From Sphingobacterium sp. (GTDB taxonomy: Bacteria; Bacteroidota; Bacteroidia; Sphingobacteriales; Sphingobacteriaceae): DNA of 64,000 nt. The stretch is taken from NCBI GenBank assembly GCA_031286695.1, contig JAITTY010000005.1, positions 372,001 through 436,000 of the forward strand. Reading direction: 5' to 3'. Made by a program: the position numbers and the translations under genes. Of this stretch, positions 8,282 to 16,498 are shown in pieces (within the stretch, counting starts at the first letter, position 1; each line of letters starts with the position of its first letter). Under the pieces are notes generated by a model. It worked only from the letters and a program-made list of their open reading frames with translations, made no database searches and had not been told where the DNA came from.

Positions 8282-8299
8282 ATACCCCAATTGAGGTAT
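8282..8299. promoter_or_regulatory. NarL-like 7-2-7 palindrome (site 3) over the LuxR promoter
   Basis: The sequence ATACCCCAATTGAGGTAT repeats the two other sites with small changes. It contains a TTG at 8291-8293, followed after 20 bp by TATATTTT (8314-8321), close to the Bacteroidota -7 element TAnnTTTG. The downstream gene is the second LuxR regulator, so autoregulation is plausible. Confidence 0.6.
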
Positions 8300-8378
8300 A
8301 TTAAAATATTTTTTATATTTTAGTAAGAACAAATAACCTATTTATTAAGCCACGTTATTGACTACGGACCGAGCGCTT

Positions 8379-9188
8379 ATGGAACCTAAGAAACATCATC
8401 ACCTCCTCGCCGACCTTTGGGAAAGTTATCCTGATGCATTGTCAAATAATTTTCAATCAGAAAAACCGTATGGTATTGTGAATCATCTATCGGATATTTT
8501 GGCAGTTGGCCCTTATTACCACTATGTCATCAATATAGCAGACTATTCACTTTCCCAGGTTTCAGAAAGCACCGCAAGTATCCATGGATTGGCTACTCAA
8601 CCAACCACAATAAAAGAGATCATAGACCAAATACATCCGGAGGATCTGGAGTTTGTCCTGAAAGCTGAGGAAGCTACATTAGTCAAAATGAAGGAAATTG
8701 GATTTGAACATCAACTGTTTTTGAAAACGTCTTACTGCTTTCGCATGCGTGTTTCCAAGGGTAATTATCATCTGTTTCATCATCAGGCTATACATCTGGC
8801 TAAGGATGATCTCGGACGTTTAACCTCTGCATTGAATATTCATACTGATGTACAGCACATCACCCAAAGTAATAATAAAATTGTGCTCGTTACCGGTATT
8901 GGTTCGCGTGATGATTATTGTCAGATCGACTTATCTAAACAGCTTCCACAATTTGATATCCCTAAACTTTCCAAGCGCGAGATGGAAATCGTATCCTTGG
9001 TTGCCAAAGGGAACTCTAGCCCGCAGATTGCTGAAAAGCTTTTTATCTCGCCAGATACCGTAAGGACACATCGGAAAAACCTCTTTCGGAAAACGGGAAC
9101 AAAAAGCGTAGGTGAATTTATCTGCAAATGTATCGAATGGGGATTACTGCAGCTGATTTGTTTTTCCAATATAGAATTTTTCATTTAA
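8379..9188 (+). CDS. LuxR/GerE-family transcriptional regulator with PAS-like N-terminal domain (paralog 2)
   Basis: I choose the ATG at 8379: the product then begins MEPKKHHHLLADLWESYPD, which lines up with MENKENQLVTSWENYPE of the paralog at 3029-3799. A TTG at 8358 would add seven unsupported residues. Of the 269 residues, about 30-195 form the PAS-like region (HPEDLEFVLKAEEA, YCFRMRVSKG, LNIHTDVQHIT) and about 200-258 the LuxR-type helix-turn-helix (TVRTHRKNLFRKTG). It lacks the phosphoacceptor domain. A palindrome covers its promoter. It points away from the secreted-protein island that the two regulators bracket. Confidence 0.85.
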   Translation: MEPKKHHHLLADLWESYPDALSNNFQSEKPYGIVNHLSDILAVGPYYHYVINIADYSLSQVSESTASIHGLATQPTTIKEIIDQIHPEDLEFVLKAEEATLVKMKEIGFEHQLFLKTSYCFRMRVSKGNYHLFHHQAIHLAKDDLGRLTSALNIHTDVQHITQSNNKIVLVTGIGSRDDYCQIDLSKQLPQFDIPKLSKREMEIVSLVAKGNSSPQIAEKLFISPDTVRTHRKNLFRKTGTKSVGEFICKCIEWGLLQLICFSNIEFFI

Positions 9189-9209
9189 AACTGTAAAGTA
9201 AGAACCGTA

Positions 9210-9641
9210 TTAGACCATGATATCTTTTAATATAATATTGACAAAATCTTCATCATAGTCTGCAGCCGGTATCTGCTCGAATATATTTATGTATTTAATA
9301 CCGGAACGATGGACGTAACCGGTATTACTATTTCCACCTTCAACCTTAAACTTAATCAACAGCCAATCCTTTTTTGAATCATCTAAAATGAAAACCACTT
9401 CACCGAATTTATTTAGCATTACCAATTATTTTGCTACTTATACCTGGTTGTTCTCGGACATTTAAATAACCGTCCTTGTCAACTATTATTGCGAATTGAC
9501 AAAACGATAGTATATCATCATAATTGCATTTTTCGACAGGGTGAATTAACTCGAATTTCTGTTCTCCCACTAACAATACATTGCCCTGCCTACAAAGGAT
9601 AGAAAAAATAGCAGTAAAAATAAAGGAATTATCGTTTTCAT
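9210..9641 (-). pseudogene. Frameshifted secreted SH3-like domain protein
   Basis: An ATG at 9641 gives a signal peptide (MKTIIPLFLLLFFLSFVGR) but soon hits a stop. The sense continues in another frame (VGEQKFELIHPVEKCNYDD, then DGYLNVREQPGISSKIIG), and again in a third frame with KFGEVVFILDD and GYVHRSGIKYI to the stop at 9210. The pieces together read as one bacterial SH3-like domain (DGYLNVR...GYVHR). At least two frameshifts separate them, so the gene is broken in this sequence. It is paired with another broken gene just upstream. Confidence 0.65.
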
Positions 9642-9649
9642 CTAATTAT

Positions 9650-10053
9650 TTACTTACTAACATGTTTCAATGCGAGTTTCTCATAAGGGATGTTGGGATC
9701 CTCATTTAATGCGTAATAAATTCTCCGCCTTAAATCTGGGCTTTCTCTTAAATCAGCGTCTTTAAAATAATTTCCCATAATATCGCTTTTATCCTCTATC
9801 AAATCTTTTCTATTTGCATAATCCAGGGTAGCCACCACTTCCCAATAACCACTTCCAAAAGATGGTATACGCCGCATTCATCACGAAATACCTCATCAAA
9901 AGCTGTTGGAATTAGGACTTCCCCTACGTAAAAATAGATTTTACCTTCTACAAATCTCAGTACCTCAGGAAACTTTAAAAAGCGATAGTTCCCCTAGGAG
10001 CTTTAATGATATGCAATGGCAATTGGCTGCCAATTAACTATAATTTTAGCCAT
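9650..10053 (-). pseudogene. Frameshifted protein of unknown function
   Basis: The last 75 codons are open (9877 to 9650, ending YEKLALKHVSK). The upstream coding sense continues in other frames: FPEVLRFVEGKIYFYVGE and LIPTAFDEVFRDE, and before that an ATG at 10053 with MAKIIVNWQPIAIAYH running into a stop. At least two or three shifts are needed to join them. The intact ancestor was probably a soluble protein of about 130 residues. I cannot name it. It shares its decay with the neighbour at 9210-9641. Confidence 0.5.
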
Positions 10054-10081
10054 AATTAACACATATATGAGACATTTGTCA

Positions 10082-10089
10082 TACATTTG
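10082..10089 (+). promoter_or_regulatory. Candidate -7 element TACATTTG and direct repeats at the TetR gene
   Basis: TACATTTG matches TAnnTTTG exactly and ends 6 bp before the ATG at 10096, so the transcript would be nearly leaderless. ACATTTGT occurs twice (10072-10079 and 10083-10090), one helical turn apart, which is a plausible operator for the TetR protein itself. No good -33 TTG is seen at the usual distance. Confidence 0.35.
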
Positions 10090-10095
10090 TGTCAA

Positions 10096-10647
10096 ATGAA
10101 TAGAGAAAAGCTAATTTATAGTGCAGTAAAAGTTTTAAATGAAGACTTTTATGCTCCTTTAGAGCGAGTAGCCGAGGTTGCACAAATCAGTAAGCGGACT
10201 TTATATCGATATTTTAAAGATAGAGATGCACTTATAACAGCCTGCTATATCGATATGCTTGAAACCTGGTATATCGCTATGGTTGCTGCATTCAACAGCG
10301 ATACTGATCCGATCAAACAATTGGAAGCGATGCTATACGCAGCGATCGACAACGGTGTAAAGTATCTTTTCTTACACGCCCTTGAGGAGAGGCAAGTGGA
10401 TGTAGCAGCGATGGACAAAGAAAAAGTCATTGCCTATGAGCAAGCAAAAGAAAAGTGGTTTGCAATAGTTCCACTGCTGCAGGAGAAACATAGTATAGAC
10501 AATCGCTTATCTTCCGCCTGGATCAGACATCTCTTTGCAGGTGTGGCCAGAGCAAGTGTGAGGGCATTAAATGCTGGTGATGTTGCTCCGAATGATGTTA
10601 AAAAATTTGCCTGGATATCCTTCAGCCGTAGTATAGGAATCGTGTAG
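10096..10647 (+). CDS. TetR/AcrR-family transcriptional regulator
   Basis: The ATG at 10096 (MNREKLIYSAVKVLNE) is preferred over a TTG at 10087. Of 183 residues, about 5-50 form the TetR helix-turn-helix (LERVAEVAQISKRTLYRYFKDRDALI read around the helix pair). The remainder is the helical ligand and dimer domain. It lies 20 bp upstream of the esterase gene and probably controls it and itself. A decayed copy of its 3' part is found at 35561-35643. Confidence 0.85.
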   Translation: MNREKLIYSAVKVLNEDFYAPLERVAEVAQISKRTLYRYFKDRDALITACYIDMLETWYIAMVAAFNSDTDPIKQLEAMLYAAIDNGVKYLFLHALEERQVDVAAMDKEKVIAYEQAKEKWFAIVPLLQEKHSIDNRLSSAWIRHLFAGVARASVRALNAGDVAPNDVKKFAWISFSRSIGIV

Positions 10648-10667
10648 TCTTACATATATAATCAACT

Positions 10668-11513
10668 ATGATACAATCTTTTTTGCTAATAGGGCAATCA
10701 AATATGGCAGGACGCGGAATTTTGGATTCTGTGCCGCCTATCATCAACGAATCGATAAAGATGCTCCGCAATGGACGCTGGCAGATAATGGCTGAACCCA
10801 TACACAATGACAGGCCTATGGCTGGTGTGGGGCTAGCATCATCATTTGCGGCCTCCTGGCAGGCGGATCACCGTGGCGAGCAGATAGGCCTTATCCCTTG
10901 TGCTGATGGCGGTACCAGCTTAAATGACTGGCAGGTCGGTGGCGCACTATTTGACCATGCTATGTTTCAGGCTAAACTTGCTCAACGTAGCAGCCAATTG
11001 ACAGGAATATTGTGGCATCAGGGAGAAAATGACTCTTCTGTCGAACTGGCCGCAAAATACGGTGAAAAGTTTGATATAATAATCAATGCGCTACGGAAGC
11101 AATTAGGGGTTCCTGATGTTCCTCTGATTATCGGCGCTATAGGCGATTTTTTGCCCAATGGTGTATTTGGAGCGCATTTCAAGGATTACCATTTGGTCAA
11201 TAGCGACTTAAGAAAATATGCAGCATCGCACAACAATTGTAACTTCGTTTCGGCAAAGGGGTTAACTGCCAACGAAGACCAAATTCATTTTAACGCCCTT
11301 TCGCTTAGAAAATTAGGGCTACGATACTATCAGGCATTTTTAAATGCAGCAGATGTGACCGAAGCTTTACCTGACGAAGATGAATTACTCGCGAAAATTT
11401 ATAGACGTGAACTGTCCTCCAACGAAAAGAAGTTTATTTTAGATGTCAGCTTTGCATCTGGGAAAATCTCGCTAAGTGAATTCCAGAATCAATTGAAATC
11501 GATCGATAAATAA
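10668..11513 (+). CDS. Sialate O-acetylesterase-like carbohydrate esterase (SGNH fold)
   Basis: A protein of 281 residues. The nucleophile motif GQSNMAG (Ser about residue 11) stands at the very N-terminus, followed by DGGTSLNDW, LWHQGENDS and a late Asp-x-x-His (EDQIHFN at about 205). These are the blocks of the SASA/DUF303 family, which removes acetyl groups from sialic acid or plant polysaccharides. There is no signal peptide, so it acts in the cytoplasm if the start is right. The last 60 residues are a helical extension. It is cotranscribed with the TetR gene. Fragments of a second, decayed copy lie at 35645-35715 and 42030-42119. Confidence 0.85.
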   Translation: MIQSFLLIGQSNMAGRGILDSVPPIINESIKMLRNGRWQIMAEPIHNDRPMAGVGLASSFAASWQADHRGEQIGLIPCADGGTSLNDWQVGGALFDHAMFQAKLAQRSSQLTGILWHQGENDSSVELAAKYGEKFDIIINALRKQLGVPDVPLIIGAIGDFLPNGVFGAHFKDYHLVNSDLRKYAASHNNCNFVSAKGLTANEDQIHFNALSLRKLGLRYYQAFLNAADVTEALPDEDELLAKIYRRELSSNEKKFILDVSFASGKISLSEFQNQLKSIDK

Positions 11514-11600
11514 AGAAATTTGATCATGTATGCTAATATTCAACATCAAATTAAGCCTGGCACAAAAACCATCTTTATTTTGGTTGGAACCGGCCATGCT

Positions 11601-12317
11601 TTATAACCCCTTTTTACCCGCTAACCAATAGCCGTGTAAAAAAACATTGCCCTTGGTTTTTTCTTTAATGACTTTTCTAAAGAGTTGGCCAGATTTTGCG
11701 CTACCTGTCAACACAAATTTAGCTTCCTGCCAATCCGGAGTATGGATCACAGCTAACTTGCTTTCGCAGTCCTCCTTGCTGAACGAAAAGTTTTTGGGAA
11801 TTACCAGGCAATTTTCCAAACCCAATAATTTTGGAACGTTTTTGTTCTCTTCATCTAATTCAAAAATGAACATAAATTGATGGTTGTTCTTCTTTAAAAC
11901 CGGTAGAAAAGAACAGGCAAGTGCTAAGGAGGTTTCATCGCCAAAAATGACAAACCTTTGAGCCGCTTTATCATAATACCTGTTATCCCCTCTTGGCTTA
12001 TACATCACGATGTTGTCGCCCACTTTTAAATCCGCCATATAACGACTTCCGCAACCTTTACCATTCAAATAAACGACGAATTCAAAAATGCCCTTTTCAA
12101 TATCTGCATAAGAAACGGTATATCGTCGAGCTTCCGTATCATTAATTCTAAAGTCGATGAACGAACCGACCCCAAGTTGTACGTTTTTTAAATCCCCTTT
12201 AAAACAAATCTTCTTAACCGATTTCGATAAGAATACTGTTTCAACAACTTCTGTCAAAGGTAGCTTGGGCGTTAAGAATTCTAAGGTATCAAATAACCAT
12301 TTTGGTGCACTTGGCAT
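11601..12317 (-). CDS. Siderophore-interacting-type FAD-binding reductase
   Basis: I use the ATG at 12317 (MPSAPKWLFDTLEF); a TTG at 12341 would add eight residues. The product of 238 residues has an FAD-binding beta-barrel with RRYTVS (about residue 72) and GCGSRYMADLKVGD, then an NAD(P)H-type half with FGDETSLALA and a C-terminal LTGSAKSGQLFRKVIK. This fits the siderophore-interacting protein family that reduces ferric siderophores in the cytoplasm. It lies downstream of an AraC regulator on the same strand, a common pairing for this family. Confidence 0.8.
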   Translation of the reverse strand: MPSAPKWLFDTLEFLTPKLPLTEVVETVFLSKSVKKICFKGDLKNVQLGVGSFIDFRINDTEARRYTVSYADIEKGIFEFVVYLNGKGCGSRYMADLKVGDNIVMYKPRGDNRYYDKAAQRFVIFGDETSLALACSFLPVLKKNNHQFMFIFELDEENKNVPKLLGLENCLVIPKNFSFSKEDCESKLAVIHTPDWQEAKFVLTGSAKSGQLFRKVIKEKTKGNVFLHGYWLAGKKGL

Positions 12318-12393
12318 AATATTATATTTTGTTCGAAGCAAAGTACACCAGAATTCAACGTATAAAATAGAACGGAAAAGAGTAGATATTGGA

Positions 12394-13251
12394 TTAATGC
12401 TGGTTTTTGCTGCGAAATGTCAAAGCCGTAATTCCTGCAACTTTCACAAACAGTCGTGAAAAATAAGGGTAGTCATCGTATCCTAGTTCGGCTGCAACCT
12501 CTTTTACAGATTTATCGGAATGATATAGCAGGCGCTTTGCCTCTAAAATAATACGTTGTTGTATATGATAAGAAACGGAAAAACCTGTTACATGCTTTAC
12601 GCATTCATTTAGATAAGCAACGGAGATATTCAACGCTTCAGCATAGTCCGCAGGGCGTTTCATGCCCACAAAATTTTGCTCCAGCAATTCCGTAAATGCC
12701 TTTTGAACTATTTCAAAACGCGACAATTTCTCTGCCGGTTTTGACTGTTTGAGGAACTGCGACATCAATAGGGCAACCAATGTATTGCAACTGTCTTTCA
12801 GCTGCAAATGATACAACTTATCGTCTTTTCTTTCATACAGCTTTCTACATAGAAGGAAGCATGCTTGGATAATAGCTAAATCTGTAGGTGAACATAATGT
12901 TAATGGCTCGATAGGTGTATTGCGCTGCAATAATTTCAGATAATCCGCATTCAAATTTTCATTGGATATTGTTAGAATAAATCCACTTATATGTTCGACT
13001 TTCAAGGCTCTATGAACCTGATTTGGCGATTGATATATAATTGTTGGCTTATCTATCAAATATTTTTTAAAGTCTATTTCGGTGTGCGAGAGACCACTTT
13101 CCTGCAATACAAAAAGGTGATAATCGTGTCGATGCGCATGATTAAACTCCTTACTATCATGAATTTCCGGTGCTATACGAACAACAGCTATTCCATTGTC
13201 AAAATTGCTATCCCAGCTTCTGACAGGAATGGATGCACTTTGTTTTTGCAT
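12394..13251 (-). CDS. AraC-family transcriptional regulator
   Basis: A protein of 285 residues. The N-terminal half is a cupin-like sensing domain (FNHAHRHDYHLFVL). The C-terminal 100 residues carry the two AraC helix-turn-helix motifs (ALNISVAYLNECVKHVTG and VKEVAAELGYDDYPYFSRLF). It lies upstream of the siderophore-interacting-type reductase in the same direction and probably regulates it. Its inducer is unknown. Confidence 0.85.
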   Translation of the reverse strand: MQKQSASIPVRSWDSNFDNGIAVVRIAPEIHDSKEFNHAHRHDYHLFVLQESGLSHTEIDFKKYLIDKPTIIYQSPNQVHRALKVEHISGFILTISNENLNADYLKLLQRNTPIEPLTLCSPTDLAIIQACFLLCRKLYERKDDKLYHLQLKDSCNTLVALLMSQFLKQSKPAEKLSRFEIVQKAFTELLEQNFVGMKRPADYAEALNISVAYLNECVKHVTGFSVSYHIQQRIILEAKRLLYHSDKSVKEVAAELGYDDYPYFSRLFVKVAGITALTFRSKNQH

Positions 13252-13350
13252 AGATTTTAATCTATTGTTAAATACAAATGTAAAAAATAAATGCCCTATA
13301 AATAGTTCAACCGATCTATTTATTTAGAAAAATCCATCAGATATAATAAT

Positions 13351-13437
13351 TTGCCAACGACAATAGAGAACTTGAAAATCGCAGAAGCGAATAAAAATTC
13401 ATCTGGAGGTTTTTTAAGAAAATTATTCGGTAAGTAA
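13351..13437 (+). CDS. Possible 28-residue micropeptide
   Basis: A TTG at 13351 opens a frame coding for a peptide that contains IENLKIAEANKNSSGG and ends FLRKLFGK, closed by TAA at 13435. The composition (charged helix, a Gly-Gly break, basic amphipathic tail) looks coding, and a clean terminator follows 37 bp later. No other gene could use that terminator on this strand. The start codon is uncertain. Function is unknown; a secreted signal or a leader-type peptide are possibilities. Confidence 0.35.
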   Translation: MPTTIENLKIAEANKNSSGGFLRKLFGK

Positions 13438-13474
13438 AATAATATTTGCCAAACTCTAACGGAGTCTTAAACAT

Positions 13475-13500
13475 AAGCGCACTATTATGTGCGCTTTTTA
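13475..13500 (+). terminator. Rho-independent terminator
   Basis: AAGCGCAC-TATTAT-GTGCGCTT is a perfect 8-bp stem with a 6-base loop, followed by TTTTA. It ends transcription rightward after the putative micropeptide at 13351-13437. Confidence 0.8.
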
Positions 13501-13599
13501 TATGGGCTGAAAATCATATTCCACTTGATAGTATCAATGGGAGTATTCTAGATTACATCACATCAGTATCACGGTAAAAACAAATTTTAAAAACATTAT

Positions 13600-13629
13600 T
13601 TGTAATCATTCTAAATAATATTATATTTG
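13600..13629 (+). promoter_or_regulatory. Consensus Bacteroidota promoter for the ECF sigma gene
   Basis: TTG at 13600-13602, 19 bp, then TATATTTG at 13622-13629 matches TTG-N19-TAnnTTTG exactly. The start codon is 32 bp downstream. This is the housekeeping-type promoter, so the sigma factor is probably made constitutively and controlled by its anti-sigma partner. Confidence 0.75.
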
Positions 13630-13661
13630 AATAAATAATTTCGGCCGTATCATCGTTACTT

Positions 13662-14168
13662 ATGTGGACATTTGGAAAATTGAGATCTTTTGAAAAACTT
13701 TTTAAATCATACTGGTTTAAGGTGTACGATATGTGCTGTTATTATCTCAAAGAGACTGAAATGGCCAAAGATCTAACACAAAACATATTCTTGGATCTTT
13801 GGGAGCGTCGTGTCAATTTTGAAAGCAGAGTTGATATGGAAAAGTATTTAACGAGGTGCTCTAAATTTCAAGTGCTTAACTATTTCAGATATGCACGTAG
13901 AATTGAACTTTTGGCATTGGAAGATATGCCTGAACAACATACGGCAGATTATCTAAGGCCAGATTTGCAGATGCAATACAAAGAAATTGAGGAACGTATT
14001 GAAAGGCAAATGCAAAAATTGTCTGAACCAGCACGTACAGTTTTCTATCTTAGCCGAAGAGAGTATCTCTCCTACAAACAGATAGCTGAACGCCTAGGCA
14101 TTTCCACTTCAACGGTCGAATATCATATCAGCAATTCCCTTAGAACTTTACGCCGGGAATTGCTTTAA
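13662..14168 (+). CDS. ECF-type RNA polymerase sigma factor (FecI-like)
   Basis: A protein of 168 residues with region 2 (FKSYWFKVYDMCCYYL, then AKDLTQNIFLDLWERR) and region 4 (MQKLSEPARTVFYLSRREYLSYKQIAERLG and STVEYHISNSLRTLRREL, read in parts). It fits the Bacteroidota ECF sigma-70 subfamily that works with FecR and an STN-type TonB receptor. It faces the 15-gene minus-strand array end to end with a 22-bp gap. The only FecR in the window is at the far end of that array (34304), so the pair would bracket the locus. That functional link is inference. Confidence 0.85.
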   Translation: MWTFGKLRSFEKLFKSYWFKVYDMCCYYLKETEMAKDLTQNIFLDLWERRVNFESRVDMEKYLTRCSKFQVLNYFRYARRIELLALEDMPEQHTADYLRPDLQMQYKEIEERIERQMQKLSEPARTVFYLSRREYLSYKQIAERLGISTSTVEYHISNSLRTLRRELL

Positions 14169-14190
14169 TCTAAACTCTTTCCTATTTTTT

Positions 14191-15336
14191 CTATCTCGGC
14201 AATTGTTCGGGCCTACGCATTTTATATTCTGTAGCTGTAATTGCACCCAAAAAAGCAATCACATCCTGTATCTCTTGTTTAGACAATTTGAGCGCTTTCA
14301 TTTTGGGATCCGTAATCGGCGCCATAGGATCTGCGGCTTTGACTGCCGGTTTAGCGGTATTCATCTGCATTCCACTATTGTAGATGTTTAGTAGCCCCGT
14401 AATATTATCAAATAAACCATTGTGCATCCATGGAGCAGTGTTCATAACATCTCTCAATGATGGAGTCCTGAATTTCCCCACATCATTAGGATCTCCTGTC
14501 ACGTGGTAACGTCCGAGATCTTCATATTTACGTTTGTAGTAAGTGAGCCCGATGTTGTGAAAGTCCTCATCTGTCAAATATTGCCCATAATGACAGTTCA
14601 TACAGCGTGCCTTGGTGCGAAATAAATGTAATCCTCTTATTTCCTGATCATTCATTTTCCTATAATCACCTTTCAAAAAAAGGTCGAACCGGCTTTGTCT
14701 GCTAGTAATAGTACGCTGAAAAGCAGCAAGCGCTTCGGCAATTTGATCAAAAGTAACTTTTTCGCGATTGAATGCTGCCTTAAAAAGTGACCTATATCCC
14801 TTATATTGCGCCAGTTTTTTGGGTAGTTTCTTCAGATCCATAGCCATTTCATCATGTGCAGCAATCGGGCTTTTAACCTGCTCTTCTAAGGTAGTGGCCC
14901 TACCGTCCCAAAAAAATGTCTTTCTTTCGCGTACATTTAATAATGAAATAGTATTTCTTTTCCCTTCCTGGTGGTCATGTCCTATGGAAGTCGATAGCTT
15001 ATCAGCCCATGAATTTTGCGGGCTGTGACAACTACTACAGGAGATTTGATTGGATCCCGAAAGCAATGGATCAAAAAACAACATTTTTCCCAATACCACC
15101 TTCGGCTGTTCCATTAGCTGAAAATAGGTGGTATCGAAATCTGGTAAGGAAGAAAACTCTTTCCAGCTTGTACCAGAATCAATAGTTGGCCTGGGCCAAT
15201 TTGAAGTTGGCTGGCTGTATGCCGCTCTTAGGGAGTCCATACCGAACATCGTCCTCTCGACGGCAAACTGTTGATAAGAGGAAAATAAAACTACGAGCAA
15301 AATACAAAGCCCTAATACCATACTAATCTGTTTCAT
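14191..15336 (-). CDS. Di-haem cytochrome c peroxidase
   Basis: A protein of 381 residues with an N-terminal membrane or signal segment and two c-type haem sites: CSSCH (Cys100-His104) and CMNCH (Cys245-His249). The motifs FFDPLLSG, WDGRATTLEEQ and TPSLRDVMNTAPWMHNG are typical of the bacterial cytochrome c peroxidase/MauG family. It would work in the periplasm and reduce hydrogen peroxide or oxidise a partner. It is the last gene of the array, 27 bp after the clostripain gene. A role in haem or metal handling for the locus is possible but unproven. Confidence 0.9.
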   Translation of the reverse strand: MKQISMVLGLCILLVVLFSSYQQFAVERTMFGMDSLRAAYSQPTSNWPRPTIDSGTSWKEFSSLPDFDTTYFQLMEQPKVVLGKMLFFDPLLSGSNQISCSSCHSPQNSWADKLSTSIGHDHQEGKRNTISLLNVRERKTFFWDGRATTLEEQVKSPIAAHDEMAMDLKKLPKKLAQYKGYRSLFKAAFNREKVTFDQIAEALAAFQRTITSRQSRFDLFLKGDYRKMNDQEIRGLHLFRTKARCMNCHYGQYLTDEDFHNIGLTYYKRKYEDLGRYHVTGDPNDVGKFRTPSLRDVMNTAPWMHNGLFDNITGLLNIYNSGMQMNTAKPAVKAADPMAPITDPKMKALKLSKQEIQDVIAFLGAITATEYKMRRPEQLPR

Positions 15337-15363
15337 TTGAATATATTTTTGCTATACTTTGAG

Positions 15364-16488
15364 TTAAGGCACCCATTTAAAAAGATAATTCGCAGCACTA
15401 GCATTATACCAATCCAATGTCTTATAATATGGATGAACCCAAGCATTTTCAACATGGGGGATATACATAGACAAGCCACTATAGGATCTGATTATTTGAC
15501 CATTAAATTGTGCTGTATGCGCTTTAAATAATATACTGGATGTTAGTGCTTGTTTCAGTCCGCTCAGATCAGCCTTGGGAAAATTGAGCTGATAAAACTC
15601 CAAAAGGTCAAATCCTGCCGTCGGCGAGCCTTCGGCAAAATCCAGACGCTGTACATTATCTCTTTCTAAAACAGACCAAGTAGCACTTTGTAAACGTAGA
15701 ATCTCGCCTACCTGCGCCGCCAGAATTGGCAATTTTTGATTATCGACCAACGTTATCGTCGCCGACTGATAAAGTCCATTCTGTTGGTTATAGTAATTGT
15801 AATAAGCCTGAGCAGCCTGTTTGAGCCCATGGGCTAAATCAGTTTGATATAAATACCTCAACATGGTATGATACGGCATTCCCACGGCGATCACCTCTGC
15901 CGGGGATGCCAATATATAATGCGCCTTATCCCTGAGTTGATAAATAACCTCCACACTTGCCATTGAGCAGGCATCAAATACCAAAAAATCCAAATCATCG
16001 GGTAGTGCATTTTTTAATGATATAATATCCATTGTCTCTCCGGCGTCATCGCCAAAAGATTTTAGTCTGATCGATGGATCAGGTAACCAAGACGTGGCAT
16101 GTGACCACAGTATTAGTCCATAGGATTCCGCAGGAGCCAAGGCTTGCATATCTTGAATAACGGATCGCATGACCAAAGGATCTGATGAATTATGTTCGGC
16201 GTAAGTTTTCACAATGCGGCTACCAATAGCTGTTCCGGTATCGTAACTTATTTCATAAATGGCAGGGGCAACATTTTTCAAACGCGCATATACCAGCAGT
16301 TTACCATCGACATCTTTAAATGCAGACTCCATCTGGTTGATATTGGTGTATGCATCCCCATTCAAGCCGTTATTCGCGGCCATATAGACCATTACTGTTC
16401 GTCCTGTGGGATGTGGTAACTCGTCCTTGGCACAGCTTGAAAAAGCGAGTGCTAAGACATAAAGTATAAAATATTTAATGGATCTCAT
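15364..16488 (-). CDS. Clostripain-like (family C11) cysteine protease lipoprotein
   Basis: A protein of 374 residues. The lipobox ends at Cys19 (LAFSSC), so it is lipid-anchored. The C11 catalytic pair is visible: His130 in LILWSHATSW and Cys174 in LVFDACSMAS. The N-terminal strand TVMVYMAANNGL is also typical. It would cleave proteins at the cell surface or in the periplasm, with a preference for basic residues if it behaves like clostripain. It lies 10 bp after the DUF4302 gene. Confidence 0.85.
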   Translation of the reverse strand: MRSIKYFILYVLALAFSSCAKDELPHPTGRTVMVYMAANNGLNGDAYTNINQMESAFKDVDGKLLVYARLKNVAPAIYEISYDTGTAIGSRIVKTYAEHNSSDPLVMRSVIQDMQALAPAESYGLILWSHATSWLPDPSIRLKSFGDDAGETMDIISLKNALPDDLDFLVFDACSMASVEVIYQLRDKAHYILASPAEVIAVGMPYHTMLRYLYQTDLAHGLKQAAQAYYNYYNQQNGLYQSATITLVDNQKLPILAAQVGEILRLQSATWSVLERDNVQRLDFAEGSPTAGFDLLEFYQLNFPKADLSGLKQALTSSILFKAHTAQFNGQIIRSYSGLSMYIPHVENAWVHPYYKTLDWYNASAANYLFKWVP

Positions 16489-16498
16489 CGTCTTTATT

